DNA of 64,000 nucleotides, from assembly GCA_014584695.1 (NCBI GenBank), contig JACTMI010000009.1:1-64000 (forward strand), written 5' to 3'. The notes below the pieces were generated by a model, which worked only from the letters and a program-made list of their open reading frames with translations, was not told the origin of the DNA and searched no databases. Positions 43,482 through 54,664 of the stretch are shown here, piece after piece. This DNA comes from Acidobacteriota bacterium. GTDB lineage: Bacteria; Acidobacteriota; Thermoanaerobaculia; Multivoradales; JAGPDF01. Position numbers and translations under genes: made by a program. How positions within the stretch are numbered: the first letter of the stretch is position 1; every line of letters begins with the position of its first letter.

Positions 43482-45353
43482 CTAGCGCCGGCCGGTCCGG
43501 CGGCTGGTCTTCCCTTCGCCCGCCACGGCCGCGGCCCGATCCAGGTGCCAGCCGATTCTCCGGGAGTGCCCGGCGCGGTCGCGAACCTCGGCCTCGAGCA
43601 GCAAGCGGCCCGGCTCGAAGGTGGAGGGCACCAGGCGGAGCGCGACGGATTCCAGGCCGCAACCGAGGTCCCGGGCCAGCAAGTCGAAGCGGCCACCAGC
43701 GGCGGCGTCGACCCGCTCGCCCAGGCGAGCGGTGGTGCCGGCGACGCGCAGTGTGTAAGCGGCCTCCGTGCCCGCGGCGTCGAACCTGAGCGGCGCCGAG
43801 GAGGCGCCGCAGGGGAGGGGCTCGAAGTGACCGTTCGAGGCACTCGCCGCCTCCAGCCGCAGACCGTTGCAGGCCACCGGTGCGCCGGCCGCGGCGCGGC
43901 GGGCGCGCCGCGCCGCGTTCGCGATCTCCGCCCGGGTGGGGCCGCTCTCGCCGCCACCGAGCTCCAGCCAAGGGGCGACGACGTCGAGCTCGAAGGCGAG
44001 CGGCGGCGAGTCCGCGCTGCGCCCGCGCGCGTCGGTGGCTCGCGCCACGACGGTGTGTCGGCCCGGTTGCCCGGCGAGCTGGGCCAAGCCGGCCGGGCCG
44101 GCGGCGGTGCCGCCGACCAGGAGCTGCCAGGGCAGCTCGCTCCCAGCGCGATCGCGGGCGTCGACTCGGACCTCCGGCGGCACCGCCACGCAGGCTCCCG
44201 CCGGCACCGCTGCATCGTCGAGCCAGAGCGCGACCACCGGAGCCGCTGGGGCGACCGAGTCGACGGGTTGCAGCGGGCGCGTCGCCGACGGAAAGCCGTC
44301 CAGGCCCGAGGCGCTGCGCGCCGTCACGCGCCAGAACAGCGCTTCGCCGGGAGCCTCCCGGAGGGTGCTGCGGGTCGCGTCGGTGGTCCACGAGCGCTCG
44401 TGGACCGCGCCGCACCCGGTGTCCAGGCAGACCTCCACCAGGTAGGCCACGGCGCCCTCGACCGGTTCCCAGCGGAGCTCGATCGCGGCGCGCTCGACCT
44501 CCTCACCCTTGCCGGGGGAGACCTGCCGCGGTGCCGCGAGCAGCCGCTCGACCGGACCGGGGGCAGCGTTGGCCGCCACGGAAGTGCCGGAGCCGGCGGC
44601 GACCTCCACCTCGCGCCCCCGCGCCGCGACGCGGGCGGAGCCCTCGTAGGTCATGAACTGCGCGGCGTCGCCCTCGACGCGGCGCGAGCGAGTGACCAGG
44701 GGTTGTTGCTCGCTCGCCGAGCCGCGCGAGCGGGCTTCGCCGACGATCACCTCGATGTCCTGCCGTTTGCCCGCCGCGCCGCGCGCCGCGAGATCCGCTT
44801 GGCCGACCAGCACCTCGATCTCCTTGCGCGGCTGGCTGGCCGCAGCGGGACTCTGCGCGCGCAGGAAGATGAGCGACTCCGCCCCGACCGTCACCGTCGA
44901 GCCGTCGTCGAAGCGCAGCCGGGCCGAGCCGTCGGCGAAGCTGCGCAGGCTGTCGTTCTCGAGCAGCAGGTCGCCGACTGCGGCGGGTCGCCAGGGCACC
45001 GGCTGCGGCCGCTCCTCGACCCGCTTCGAGACCGCCTCGACCTGGGCGGTCGGCACCGGCGTCGGGGGATCGTGGAGAACGCGGAGCCGCTGGCCCGGGT
45101 AGATGCGATGCGGGTTCGCGAGGGACGGGTTCAGTGCGTGGAGCTCGGTCCAGAGCTCGTGGGAGCCGAGGTACTGGCTGGCCAGGCCCTCCAGCGTGTC
45201 GCCGGGGCGGACGATGTGCCAACCCTCCTCCCACCGCGCCCGCACGTCGGGCGGCACGGCGAGAGCTGGGGGCGAGGCGGTGGCCAGGCCGAGCGCCGCC
45301 GGGAGGAGCGCCGCCGGGAAGCGGTGACGAAGTCGATGCGCGCGTTCAGCCAC
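43482..45353 (-). CDS. Exported LysM and FecR-domain protein
   Basis: This is a 623-residue envelope protein. The signal peptide is RFPAALLPAALGLATASPPALA. A LysM domain follows (WHIVRPGDTLEGLASQYLGS to GQRLRVL), binding peptidoglycan. A FecR domain is next (AVGDLLLENDSLRSFADGSA), with LRFDDGSTVTVGAESLIFL. The C-terminal half has fibronectin-like strands (WEPVEGAVAYLVEVCLD) and repeated Ig-like segments. GTG at 45353 is chosen because the signal peptide directly follows. No sigma/anti-sigma partner adjoins, so it looks like a wall-attached structural or sensory protein. Confidence 0.88.
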   Translation of the reverse strand: MAERAHRLRHRFPAALLPAALGLATASPPALAVPPDVRARWEEGWHIVRPGDTLEGLASQYLGSHELWTELHALNPSLANPHRIYPGQRLRVLHDPPTPVPTAQVEAVSKRVEERPQPVPWRPAAVGDLLLENDSLRSFADGSARLRFDDGSTVTVGAESLIFLRAQSPAAASQPRKEIEVLVGQADLAARGAAGKRQDIEVIVGEARSRGSASEQQPLVTRSRRVEGDAAQFMTYEGSARVAARGREVEVAAGSGTSVAANAAPGPVERLLAAPRQVSPGKGEEVERAAIELRWEPVEGAVAYLVEVCLDTGCGAVHERSWTTDATRSTLREAPGEALFWRVTARSASGLDGFPSATRPLQPVDSVAPAAPVVALWLDDAAVPAGACVAVPPEVRVDARDRAGSELPWQLLVGGTAAGPAGLAQLAGQPGRHTVVARATDARGRSADSPPLAFELDVVAPWLELGGGESGPTRAEIANAARRARRAAAGAPVACNGLRLEAASASNGHFEPLPCGASSAPLRFDAAGTEAAYTLRVAGTTARLGERVDAAAGGRFDLLARDLGCGLESVALRLVPSTFEPGRLLLEAEVRDRAGHSRRIGWHLDRAAAVAGEGKTSRRTGRR

Positions 45354-45391
45354 GTCGAGGCCCCTCCTTCCCCCGTTGCCGGGCCGCGATC

Positions 45392-46648
45392 CTACTCCGG
45401 TCCGGCGGCCTCGGCGAGAGCTGCCCGCTTCGGATAGCGGGTGGCGACGTAGTCGTCGACCAGCGCGAGGAAGGCGCGCGCCAACTCCTCGTAGGAGCCC
45501 TGGAGTGTCGTGAACTGCGTGCCGTCGACGAACACGGGACAGGTCGGCGCCTCGCCCGTCCCCGGCAGGCTGATGCCGAGATTGGCTGCCTTGGACTCCC
45601 CCGGGCCGTTGACCACGCAGCCCATGACCGCCAGCTTGAGCTCTTCGACCCCCTCGTGCTCCGCTTGCCAGCGCGGCATCCGTTCCCGCACGTGGGCTTG
45701 GACGCGCTCGGCGAGCTCCTGGAAGGTGGTCGACGTCGTGCGGCCGCAGCCGGGGCAGGCGGTCACCGACGGGGAGAACGAGCGGATGCCCAGCGACTGC
45801 AGGATCTCGCAAGCGGCGTAGACCTCTTCGCGGCGGTCGCCGCCGGGGCGGGGCGTCAACGAGACGCGGATCGTGTCGCCGATCCCCTCGGCCAGCAGGA
45901 CGCCCAGCGCGGTGGCGGACCAGGTCAGCCCTTTGAGGCCCATGCCGGCCTCGGTGAGGCCGAGATGGAGAGGCTGGCGGGTGCGCGCCGCGAGCTCGCG
46001 GTAGACCGAGATCAGATCCGGTGGCCGCGAGACCTTGCACGAGATCACGATCGCGGTCTCGTCGAGGCCGTGCTCGAGCGCCAGCGCGGTGCTCTCGAGC
46101 GCCGACAGCACCATGCACTCGGCGAGGATCTCCTCGGAGCTGCGGCCCAGGTCGCGGTCGGTGTTCTCCTGCATCTTGGCCATCACCAGCTGCTGGTCGA
46201 GCGAGCCGGCGTTGACGCCGATCCGCACCGGTTTGCCGTGCTCGACGGCGATTCGGCAGATGGTGGCGAACTGCTCGTCGCGCTTGCGCCCGAACCCCAC
46301 GTTGCCGGGGTTGATCCGGTACTTGGCGAGGGCGCGCGCGCACTCGGGATGACGGGCAAGCAGCAGGTGGCCGTTGTAGTGGAAGTCGCCGATCAGCGGC
46401 ACCGCGCAGCCGGCGTCGTCGAGGCGACGCCGGATCTCGCCGACCGCCGCCGCGGCGGCGTCGAGGTTGACCGTGATCCGCACCAGCTCGGAACCGGCGC
46501 GCGCGAGCTCGAGGCACTGCCGCGCGGTCGCGGCGGCGTCGGCGGTGTCGGTGTTGCACATCGACTGCACCACGACCGGCGCGCCGCCACCGACGACGAC
46601 GTGGCCGATGCGGACGGCGTGGGTGGTGAGGCGGTGGATCCGGTTCAT
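45392..46648 (-). CDS. ispG: 4-Hydroxy-3-methylbut-2-enyl diphosphate synthase
   Basis: This is a 418-residue enzyme of the non-mevalonate isoprenoid pathway that reduces MEcPP to HMBPP with a [4Fe-4S] cluster. The start has [21 protein letters not shown]. The cluster ligands are in [19 protein letters not shown] and [20 protein letters not shown], including the conserved Glu. [28 protein letters not shown] fits the TIM-barrel half. Length is normal, and it is probably monocistronic. Confidence 0.96.
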   Translation of the reverse strand: MNRIHRLTTHAVRIGHVVVGGGAPVVVQSMCNTDTADAAATARQCLELARAGSELVRITVNLDAAAAAVGEIRRRLDDAGCAVPLIGDFHYNGHLLLARHPECARALAKYRINPGNVGFGRKRDEQFATICRIAVEHGKPVRIGVNAGSLDQQLVMAKMQENTDRDLGRSSEEILAECMVLSALESTALALEHGLDETAIVISCKVSRPPDLISVYRELAARTRQPLHLGLTEAGMGLKGLTWSATALGVLLAEGIGDTIRVSLTPRPGGDRREEVYAACEILQSLGIRSFSPSVTACPGCGRTTSTTFQELAERVQAHVRERMPRWQAEHEGVEELKLAVMGCVVNGPGESKAANLGISLPGTGEAPTCPVFVDGTQFTTLQGSYEELARAFLALVDDYVATRYPKRAALAEAAGPE

Positions 46649-46769
46649 GGCGCGGGTGCCGGCGCGGGCGCGCGCGATCAGCGATCAGGATACCACCGGC
46701 GACGGCGGTGGCCCGGCGGCGAGCCGGCCACTCCGTGCGAGAATCGTCGGCGGGTCGCAGGGACTCACG

Positions 46770-48392
46770 ATGACGACGCCACCGCCATTGCCGCCGGCGA
46801 CCGGGAGCTCTCCCGGTGTGGCCGAGGCCGGCCGCCAGGTCAGCGCGCTCGCGCTGCTCAACGAGATCGCGCGCAGCGCCAGCGAGGGCCTGATCCTCGG
46901 ACCGATGCTGCAGCGGATCACCGAGACGTTGAGCGCCACGCTCGACTGGGACCACGTCGGCTTCGCGCGCATCGACCGCGAGCGGGGGCTGTTCGTCTGC
47001 GAGGCGGTGTCCTCGCGCATTCCTTCCGAGGTCGTGCCGGGCTACTCGCGGCCGCTCGGGGACGGCATCGTGGGGCAGGTCGCAGCGACGGGTCGCCCGC
47101 TGATCGTCGACGACGTCGAGTCGTTTCCCTCCTATGTCCGCACCAGCGACGGCGTGCGCTGCGAGGCCTGCCTGCCCATCGTGCACGCGGGCGAGGTGGT
47201 CGCGATCCTGAACTTCGAGCACGCCCGGCCGCGCGACACGGCGGCCGAGCTGCCGCTGCTCGAAGCGGTGGCACGCCAGATCTCCGGCGCGGTGGCCAAC
47301 GCCCGCCTGCACGAGGAGGTCTGGCGGCGCGCCGAGCAGCTCCAGCTGGTCTCCGACCTGGCGCGCTCGGCGCTCGAAGCCGAGGAGCTGGGGCCGGTGC
47401 TCCAGCGCGTCACCGAGCGGCTGCGGGAGCGCTTCGACTTCCTGCTGTCGTGCGTCTACCTGATCGATCAACGCTCCTCGCGGCTCGACCTGCTGGCCTC
47501 GGCCGTCCGCCGGACCCTCGGCTCGGACCTGCCGCCGACGCTCTCCTCCGCGCGCGGCATCATCGGCCGCTCGGTGCAGTTGCGGCGGGCGCAGCTGGTG
47601 GTCGACGTGCGGAGCGATCCCGACTACTTGCCGCTGCTGCCGGAGGTCACTTCCGAGCTCGCGCTGCCGATCCTCTTCCAGGGGCGTACCCTGGGGGTGT
47701 TCAATTTCGAGAACGATCGGCCGCAGGTCTTCTCCGAGGCGGCGGTGTCGCTGCTGCAGATGGTGACCGACCAGATCGCCGGCGTGGTCCACCTGGCGTC
47801 GGTCAACCGCCGCCTGTCCGAGATGGCCGACGAGCTGGCGGCCGCCAACCGCCGGCTCTCGGAGCTCAATCGCACGCTCGAGGAGCTGTCGACCGTCGAC
47901 GCGTTGACCGGGCTCGCCAACCGGCGGCAGTTCGATCGCATGCTCGACCTGGAGTGGCGGCGCGCGATTCGCGGCGGCGCGCCGCTGTCGCTGCTGCTGA
48001 TCGACATCGACTTCTTCAAGCGCTACAACGACACCCACGGGCATCTGCGGGGCGACGCGGTGCTCGCCGAGGTGGCGAACCTCCTGGGCGCATCCTTCAC
48101 CCGCGCCGGCGACCTGGTGGCGCGCTACGGCGGCGAGGAGTTCGCGGCGCTGCTGCCAAACACCACGCCGGAGGCGGCGGCCGAGCTGGCCGAACAGGCG
48201 CGGGCGCGGGTCGAGGCGCGCGCGATCGCCCACCCGGCCTCCGACGCGGCCCGCATGCTGACCGTCTCGGTCGGGGTCGGCACCACGGTTCCGGACGCCT
48301 GGCGCCTCCCCTCCGCGCTGATCGAGCTCGCCGACCGCGGCCTCTACCTGGCGAAAGCGAGCGGCCGGAACTGCTTGCGCGTGGCCTCCTGA
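46770..48392 (+). CDS. GAF-GAF-GGDEF diguanylate cyclase
   Basis: This is a 540-residue cytoplasmic protein that should make c-di-GMP from two GTP. Two GAF domains occupy about 25-180 and 195-350 (FVCEAVSSRIPSEVVPGYSR; LGVFNFENDRPQVFSEAAVS). The GGDEF domain follows VDALTGLANRRQFDRML and carries the active YGGEEFAALLP near 450. RAGD lies five residues before GGEEF, matching the inhibitory I-site, so product feedback is likely. The GAF ligands are unknown. ispG is divergent upstream. Confidence 0.94.
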   Translation: MTTPPPLPPATGSSPGVAEAGRQVSALALLNEIARSASEGLILGPMLQRITETLSATLDWDHVGFARIDRERGLFVCEAVSSRIPSEVVPGYSRPLGDGIVGQVAATGRPLIVDDVESFPSYVRTSDGVRCEACLPIVHAGEVVAILNFEHARPRDTAAELPLLEAVARQISGAVANARLHEEVWRRAEQLQLVSDLARSALEAEELGPVLQRVTERLRERFDFLLSCVYLIDQRSSRLDLLASAVRRTLGSDLPPTLSSARGIIGRSVQLRRAQLVVDVRSDPDYLPLLPEVTSELALPILFQGRTLGVFNFENDRPQVFSEAAVSLLQMVTDQIAGVVHLASVNRRLSEMADELAAANRRLSELNRTLEELSTVDALTGLANRRQFDRMLDLEWRRAIRGGAPLSLLLIDIDFFKRYNDTHGHLRGDAVLAEVANLLGASFTRAGDLVARYGGEEFAALLPNTTPEAAAELAEQARARVEARAIAHPASDAARMLTVSVGVGTTVPDAWRLPSALIELADRGLYLAKASGRNCLRVAS

Positions 48393-48557
48393 AGGAGAAA
48401 CACGGCCGCGGGTGCGAGCGGCTGGCCACCCCAAAGGACGGTTCGGGGCCGCGGGCCACGGGTCTAGGATGAAAGGGCGCCCCGCGGCCTCCGGCCCGGG
48501 GACCGCAAAGTCGAAGTCTGCGCGATGCCGCGCGGTCGCGCGGCCCTGGAGGCCTTC

Positions 48558-49817
48558 ATGAACCACTACGTCGACACTCCCTGGACCGACCGGTTCGCGC
48601 TGCGGACCGCCAACCTGTCGAGCTCGGTCATCCGGGAGCTGCTGAAGCTGACCGAGGATCCCGAGGTCATCTCTTTCGCCGGCGGATTGCCGGCCCCGGA
48701 GGTCTTTCCCCTCGCCGAGGTCGAGACGGCGTGCCGCCGCGTGATCGCGGAGCAAGGCCACCGCGCCCTTCAATACGGCACCACCGAGGGTTACCTGCCC
48801 CTGCGCGAGATGCTGGTCCGGCACATGGAGCGCTACGGCATCCGGGTGACGCCGGCCAACATCCTGATCACTTCCGGATCGCAGCAGGCGCTCGATCTGA
48901 TCGGCAAGCTGATGATCAACTCGGGGGACCGGATCCTGACCGAGGCCCCGACCTACCTGGGCGGGCTGCAGGCCTTCAACGCCTACCAGGCGCAGTACGT
49001 GACGGTGCCGATCGACCAGGACGGCATGCAGGTCGAGCTGCTCGAGGCGCAGCTGCGCACGGGGCCGAAGTTCCTCTACGTGCTGCCCAACTTCCACAAC
49101 CCGGCCGGGACGACCCTGCCGCTCGAGCGCCGCCGCCGGCTGGTCGAGCTGGCGAGCCGCTACGGCACGCCCATTCTCGAGGACGATCCGTACGGGCAGC
49201 TCCGCTTCGAGGGCGACCACCTGCCGCCGCTGGTCGACATCGATTCCGAATACCACGGCGCCACCGCGGCCGGCCGTCCGTTCCGCGGCGGCGTCATCTA
49301 CCTGTCGACGTTCTCGAAGACCCTGGCGCCGGGGCTACGCGTCGCCTGGGTGGTGGCGCCCGCCGACGTGATCGCCAAGCTGGTCCAGATGAAGCAGGGC
49401 AGCGATCTCCACACTTCGACTTTCAATCAGATGGTCGTGTACGAGACGGCGCGCGGCGGCTTCCTCGACCGCCACGTCCGGCGGATTCGCTCGGTCTACG
49501 GCGAGCGCCGCGCGGCCATGCTTTCCGCGCTCGAGAAGCACATGCCGCCCGGCGTCGAGTGGACCCGCCCGCAGGGTGGGCTCTTCCTCTGGGCGACGCT
49601 GCCGCCGGGGCTCGACGCGGCGGACGTGCTGCGCGACGCGGTGCAGGCGAAGGTGGCGTTCGTGCCGGGCAAGGCCTTCTTCCCGGGTGCCGGAGGCGAG
49701 CGCTCGATGCGGCTCAACTTCTCCTACTGCGCGCCGGCGACGCTCGAAGAGGGCGTGCGTCGCCTGGCCGAGGTGGTCGACCGGGCGATGGCGCCGGTGC
49801 GGGTCGCGGTACCTTGA
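48558..49817 (+). CDS. PLP-dependent aminotransferase, 2-aminoadipate/MocR-like class I
   Basis: This is a 419-residue fold-type I aminotransferase similar to 2-aminoadipate and branched/aromatic aminotransferases. SFAGGLPAPEVFP, ILITSGSQQALDLIGKLMI, PNFHNPAGTTLPLERR, ILEDDPYGQLRFEG and the Schiff-base lysine in YLSTFSKTLAPGLRVAW are all present. MNHYVD at 48558 fits the family start better than the upstream in-frame Met. It meets the Rrf2 gene tail to tail, next to the 2-oxoacid oxidoreductase operon, which suggests it produces the 2-oxoacids oxidised there. Confidence 0.9.
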   Translation: MNHYVDTPWTDRFALRTANLSSSVIRELLKLTEDPEVISFAGGLPAPEVFPLAEVETACRRVIAEQGHRALQYGTTEGYLPLREMLVRHMERYGIRVTPANILITSGSQQALDLIGKLMINSGDRILTEAPTYLGGLQAFNAYQAQYVTVPIDQDGMQVELLEAQLRTGPKFLYVLPNFHNPAGTTLPLERRRRLVELASRYGTPILEDDPYGQLRFEGDHLPPLVDIDSEYHGATAAGRPFRGGVIYLSTFSKTLAPGLRVAWVVAPADVIAKLVQMKQGSDLHTSTFNQMVVYETARGGFLDRHVRRIRSVYGERRAAMLSALEKHMPPGVEWTRPQGGLFLWATLPPGLDAADVLRDAVQAKVAFVPGKAFFPGAGGERSMRLNFSYCAPATLEEGVRRLAEVVDRAMAPVRVAVP

Positions 49818-50276
49818 TCAGCCGGCCGGCGCTGCCGGTGGCTCGATGTCCCGACCGCTCGGAAAGCCGCCGAGCCCCGGATTGCGCCCCACGTCGCCGA
49901 GCGTGGTGGTCTGCAGCCGGTGGATGAACGCGTTCACCGAGTGCTTCCAGGTGAAGTGGAGCGGACAGGCGGCCTCGTCGGAGCAGACGCGCTGTCCCAG
50001 CACGCACAGGCGCCCGGGGCCGAGCCGATCGAACAGCTCGACCACTTCGTGCAGCGTCAGCCGCTCGGGATTCCGCTTGAGGCGGAATCCCCCTTTGCGG
50101 CCGCGCTGACTCTCCAGGATGCCCTGGCTGGTGAGCGTCTGCAGGATCTTGCTCAGGAACGACGGTGGAATCGCCAAGTCGTCCGCGATCTGGCGGGCGA
50201 GCGTCCAGGGCCGATCGTCCAGGCGGGCCAGATAGGCCAGCGCCCGGATGGCGTACTGCGAGCTACTCGAGAGCAT
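49818..50276 (-). CDS. Rrf2-family transcriptional regulator with Fe-S cysteines
   Basis: This is a 152-residue dimeric regulator. The winged helix starts MLSSSSQYAIRALAYLARL and includes ADDLAIPPSFLSKILQTL and RGRKGGFRLKRNPERLTL. Three cysteines in LCVLGQRVCSDEAACPLH (CX7CX5C) match the [2Fe-2S]/[4Fe-4S] binding loop of IscR and NsrR relatives. Met at 50276 is the family start. It is divergent from the ferredoxin-dependent oxidoreductase operon and probably regulates it in response to iron, oxygen or nitric oxide. Confidence 0.93.
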   Translation of the reverse strand: MLSSSSQYAIRALAYLARLDDRPWTLARQIADDLAIPPSFLSKILQTLTSQGILESQRGRKGGFRLKRNPERLTLHEVVELFDRLGPGRLCVLGQRVCSDEAACPLHFTWKHSVNAFIHRLQTTTLGDVGRNPGLGGFPSGRDIEPPAAPAG

Positions 50277-50411
50277 GGGACTCCCCCCCGGAGCGTGAGG
50301 ATATCTCAAACGAGGTAAACAAGTATATAGATCCGGATATCTTAAAAAGTGTTAGAATTCTCACGGGCGCGGTCGCACGCTGGCAGCCAAGCCCTCCGAG
50401 GAGGCAAGGAG
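50277..50411. promoter_or_regulatory. Divergent control region of the Rrf2 and oxidoreductase genes
   Basis: This AT-rich stretch contains GGATATCT twice, at about 50292-50299 and 50332-50339, and the palindrome ATCCGGAT overlapping the second. A plausible -10 (TAGAAT, near 50354) for the plus-strand operon follows. These duplicated sites are the likely Rrf2 targets. The -35 is poor, as expected for a regulated promoter. Confidence 0.55.
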
Positions 50412-51814
50412 ATGACCCAGACCCAGGCGGCGAAGAGGCCGAAGCCGTTCGTCTTTCCCGAGTTCTGCAAGGGGTGCGGGCGCTGCATCGAGGTCTGTCC
50501 GAAGGAGTGCATCTCCTTCGCGACCGAGATCCACCCCCAGACGGGGCTGATTCCCATCGTCCTCGACCTCGAGGCGTGCAACGGCTGCGGCCTCTGCATC
50601 ACGGCCTGTCCCGAGCCCTACGGTCTGCGGCCCGAGACCCCGGGTGCCGACTTCGAGTTGCAGGACCCGGAGGCGATGTTCGGCCCGCGGCCGACGGCGG
50701 CGCCGGAGCCGGTGGCGCGGCCCGACCGCACCGTCGCCCTCCCCGAGCTCGCGCCGATGGTGATCAAGGGCAATTACGCCGCCGCGATCGGCGCGCTGCT
50801 GGCCGGCTGCCGTCACGTCTACGGCTATCCGATCACGCCCTCGACCGAAGGCGCCGAGCTGATGGCCAAGGTGCTGCCCCAGCTCGACGGCGTCTTCCTC
50901 CAGGCGGTTTCGGAAGTGGCGGCGGTGAACCTGATGTACGGCTGCGGCGGCGCCGGGCTGCGCGCCATGACCTTCACCTCCTCACCCGGCTTCAGCCTGA
51001 TGACGGAGGGGCTGAGCTACATGATCGGCGCGGAGCTGCCGGGCGTCTTCGTCAACCTGATGCGGGGTGGTCCGGGGCTCGGCAACATCGCACCCGAGCA
51101 GGCCGACATCAAGCAGGTCTGCCGTGGCCTCGGCCATGGCAACACGCACGCCATCGTGCTGGCGCCGGCGACGCCCCAGGAGATGCTCGATCTCACCCTG
51201 CTCGCCTTCGACCTCTCGATCCAGTACCGCAACCCGGTGATCGTGCTCGGGGACGGCTACCTCGGCCAGATGACCGGCCGGGTGACGCTGCCGACGCGCA
51301 TGGTCGAGCCCGGGATGCCCGAGTGGGCGGTGGCCGGCGACGGCGAGCACCGGCGGAACCTGATCTGCTCGATCTACCTCTCCGACCGCGATCTGGAGGA
51401 GCACAACCGGCACCTGCTCGCCAAGTACGCGGAGATGACCAGCCGCGAGCAGCGCGCCGACCTGTTCTACGCCGGCGACGCCGAGACCCTGATCGTCGCC
51501 TGCAACACGCCGGCACAGATGGCCAAGGGAGCCGTGCAGGAGCTGCGGCAGCGGGGCGTCCGGGTCGGCCTCTTCCGGCCGGTCACCCTGTGGCCGTTCC
51601 CGATCCAGAAGCTGTTGCCACTGCTGCCCAAGGTCGAGCGAATCGTGGTGGTCGAGGCCTCGCCCGGGCAGCTGGAGGACGAGCTGCGGCTGGCGCTGTC
51701 GAAGGCGTCGGTCTATCGCCCGCCGCTGATCGAGAGCGTCCGACACTACGGCGGCGTGCTGCCGTCCCAGTCCGAGATCGTCGCGCAGGTGCTGGCGGCG
51801 CAGGAGGTGGCGTC

Positions 51815-51818
<4 letters not shown>
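50412..51818 (+). CDS. 2-Oxoacid:ferredoxin oxidoreductase, fused delta-alpha subunits
   Basis: This is a 468-residue protein. Residues 1-75 are a two-[4Fe-4S] ferredoxin (CKGCGRCIEVCP and CNGCGLCITACP). From about 115 it follows the alpha subunit of 2-oxoisovalerate/2-oxoglutarate:ferredoxin oxidoreductases (VKGNYAAAIGALLAGCRHVYGYPITPST, MRGGPGLGNIAPEQAD, VIVLGDGYLGQMTG). These parts are separate genes (VorD and VorB) in many organisms. It oxidises a CoA-linked 2-oxoacid and reduces ferredoxin together with the next gene product. ATG at 50412 follows AAGGAG. Confidence 0.93.
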
Positions 51819-53236
<1,418 letters not shown>

Positions 53237-53296
53237 ACCCCAGCTCCTCGAGCCCTCAGCTCCCGACCCAGCATCTCCCGGCGTAGAAATCTGGGA

Positions 53297-53380
53297 GCGA
53301 GCCGCGAGGCTCGCGACCGCGGAGGGGTGAGGCCAGCGGATTCACTCCGCTGGCCGAGGGGAGGGCGCGTGCCCTCCCCT
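53297..53380 (+). repeat. Three-hairpin intergenic repeat element, unit 3
   Basis: Hairpin A is GCGAGCC-GCGA-GGCTCGC at 53297-53314, then hairpins B (GGCCAGCGG/CCGCTGGCC) and C (GGGGAGGGC/GCCCTCCCC). It sits between convergent genes with the next two units, together filling the 332-bp gap 53237-53568. Confidence 0.95.
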
Positions 53381-53390
53381 TGGAAGGCGC

Positions 53391-53455
53391 CCTCGCGACC
53401 GCGGAGGGGTGAGGCCAGCGGATTCACTCCGCTGGCCGAGGGGAGGGCGCGTGCC
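53391..53455 (+). repeat. Three-hairpin element, unit 4 (truncated)
   Basis: It repeats the linker CTCGCGACCGCGG and hairpin B, but is cut within hairpin C after GCGCGTGCC, where TAGCTCTGTC follows instead of the second arm. Hairpin A is mostly lost. Confidence 0.9.
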
Positions 53456-53479
53456 TAGCTCTGTCAAGGCGACAGCGGA

Positions 53480-53562
53480 GCGAGCCGTCAGGCTCGCGAC
53501 CGCGGCGGGGTGAGGCCGCCGGATTCACTCCGGCGGCCGAGGGGAGGGCGCGTGCCCTCCCC
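53480..53562 (+). repeat. Three-hairpin element, unit 5, with compensated stem B
   Basis: Hairpin A is GCGAGCC-GTCA-GGCTCGC. Stem B reads GGCCGCCGG (53514-53522) and CCGGCGGCC (53530-53538), so two base pairs are changed on both sides while the loop ATTCACT is kept. Hairpin C ends CCCTCCCC followed by TTTC. Confidence 0.95.
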
Positions 53563-53568
53563 TTTCAA

Positions 53569-54654
53569 TCACCCGACCCGGACGCGCACGCGGTGCCAGG
53601 CGTTGTTCATGTAGCCCTTGAAGTTCCAGACCTGGGCGAGGTCTCGCGGCTGGCTCTGCGCCGCCGAGTCCCAGGCCCGGACGACGAGCTCCCGCTCGCC
53701 CGGCTCGAGCTCGACCGCGAGGCGAAAGAACCGCCACGTCCAGCGTTCCGGCGCGGGCTCGAGCAGCGCCGTGCGCCAGCTCTCGCCGCCGTCCGTCGAG
53801 ATCTCGACGCGCTCGACCGCGCGGCCGCCGCCGGCGATCGCGATCCCCTCGAGCAGCGTGGCGCCAGCCGGCAGGCGGGCGCCCTCCTCCGGAGTGGTCA
53901 GGATCGAGTTGACCGGCAGCTCGCCCAGCATCGCGCCCGCCTCCCAGTCGACGTTCTCCGGACCGATGCGGCTGGGGAAGAGGCGGTAGGCGACGCGCTG
54001 AAAGTAGTTGTCCGAAGGCTCCCCCTGGAGCGCGATCTCCGCCAACCACTTGACGCTGCGCGCGCCGATCCAACCCGGCACCACCAGGCGGAGCGGATGG
54101 CCGTGCACGGGGGGCAGCGGCTGGCCGTTCATGGCGGTGGCCAGGAGGACTTCCGGCGCGAGCGCCTTCTCGAGCGGGATCGAGCCGCCGAAGCGAAACC
54201 GCCGGCCATGGCGCTCGGTCTCGTCGAGCCCGGTGAGGGCGACATGGCGCGCCGCCGCGGTCGGCCCGGCCGCGGCCAGCACGTCGGCGAGCGCGACGCC
54301 GGACCAGCGCGCGTTCGAGATCGCCTCGCAGCCCCAGGGCAGCTCGTGCGGGATCTCGCGCAGCGTCACCAGCTCCTGGCGCCGGTTGCCGGCGCATTGA
54401 ATCGTGGCGGCGAGCTCGCGCGGCGGGAAGCGCGCGAGCTCGGCGAGCGACAGCTCGAGCGGGCGCTCGACCGCGCCGCCGATCCGGAGACGAAAGGAGT
54501 CGGGGTCGACGGCGGGGACGTCGCCGTGATTGCGGACGAAGAAGAGGTCGTTCGGCGTCACGAACGCCGCCCGCATCGAGGCCGGCGGCGGGCCGACATT
54601 GAACGGGCTCCGCTGGCGCACCAGCGTCTCGGGACGCTTGCCGAACAGGGTCAT
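53569..54654 (-). CDS. Sulfite-oxidase-family molybdopterin enzyme
   Basis: This is a 361-residue protein of the sulfite oxidase family. The N-terminal Mo-cofactor domain has NDLFFVRNHGDVP and the catalytic Cys87 in ATIQCAGNRRQEL, with ATAMNGQPLPPVHGHPLRLVVPGW. The C-terminal Ig-like dimerisation domain includes ISTDGGESWRTALLEP and WNFKGYMNNAWHRVRV. No heme domain or signal peptide is visible, so it may act in the cytoplasm. It oxidises sulfite to sulfate. Cysteine dioxygenase lies 10 bp upstream in the same unit. Confidence 0.92.
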   Translation of the reverse strand: MTLFGKRPETLVRQRSPFNVGPPPASMRAAFVTPNDLFFVRNHGDVPAVDPDSFRLRIGGAVERPLELSLAELARFPPRELAATIQCAGNRRQELVTLREIPHELPWGCEAISNARWSGVALADVLAAAGPTAAARHVALTGLDETERHGRRFRFGGSIPLEKALAPEVLLATAMNGQPLPPVHGHPLRLVVPGWIGARSVKWLAEIALQGEPSDNYFQRVAYRLFPSRIGPENVDWEAGAMLGELPVNSILTTPEEGARLPAGATLLEGIAIAGGGRAVERVEISTDGGESWRTALLEPAPERWTWRFFRLAVELEPGERELVVRAWDSAAQSQPRDLAQVWNFKGYMNNAWHRVRVRVG

Positions 54655-54664
54655 CGCCGGGCCC

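Noticed and set aside
43482-49256. A 1924-residue minus-strand open frame
   Set aside because: Only the part up to 45353 is the LysM-FecR protein. The rest is the antisense or shifted frame of ispG, the GGDEF protein and the aminotransferase, Arg-rich and without domains.
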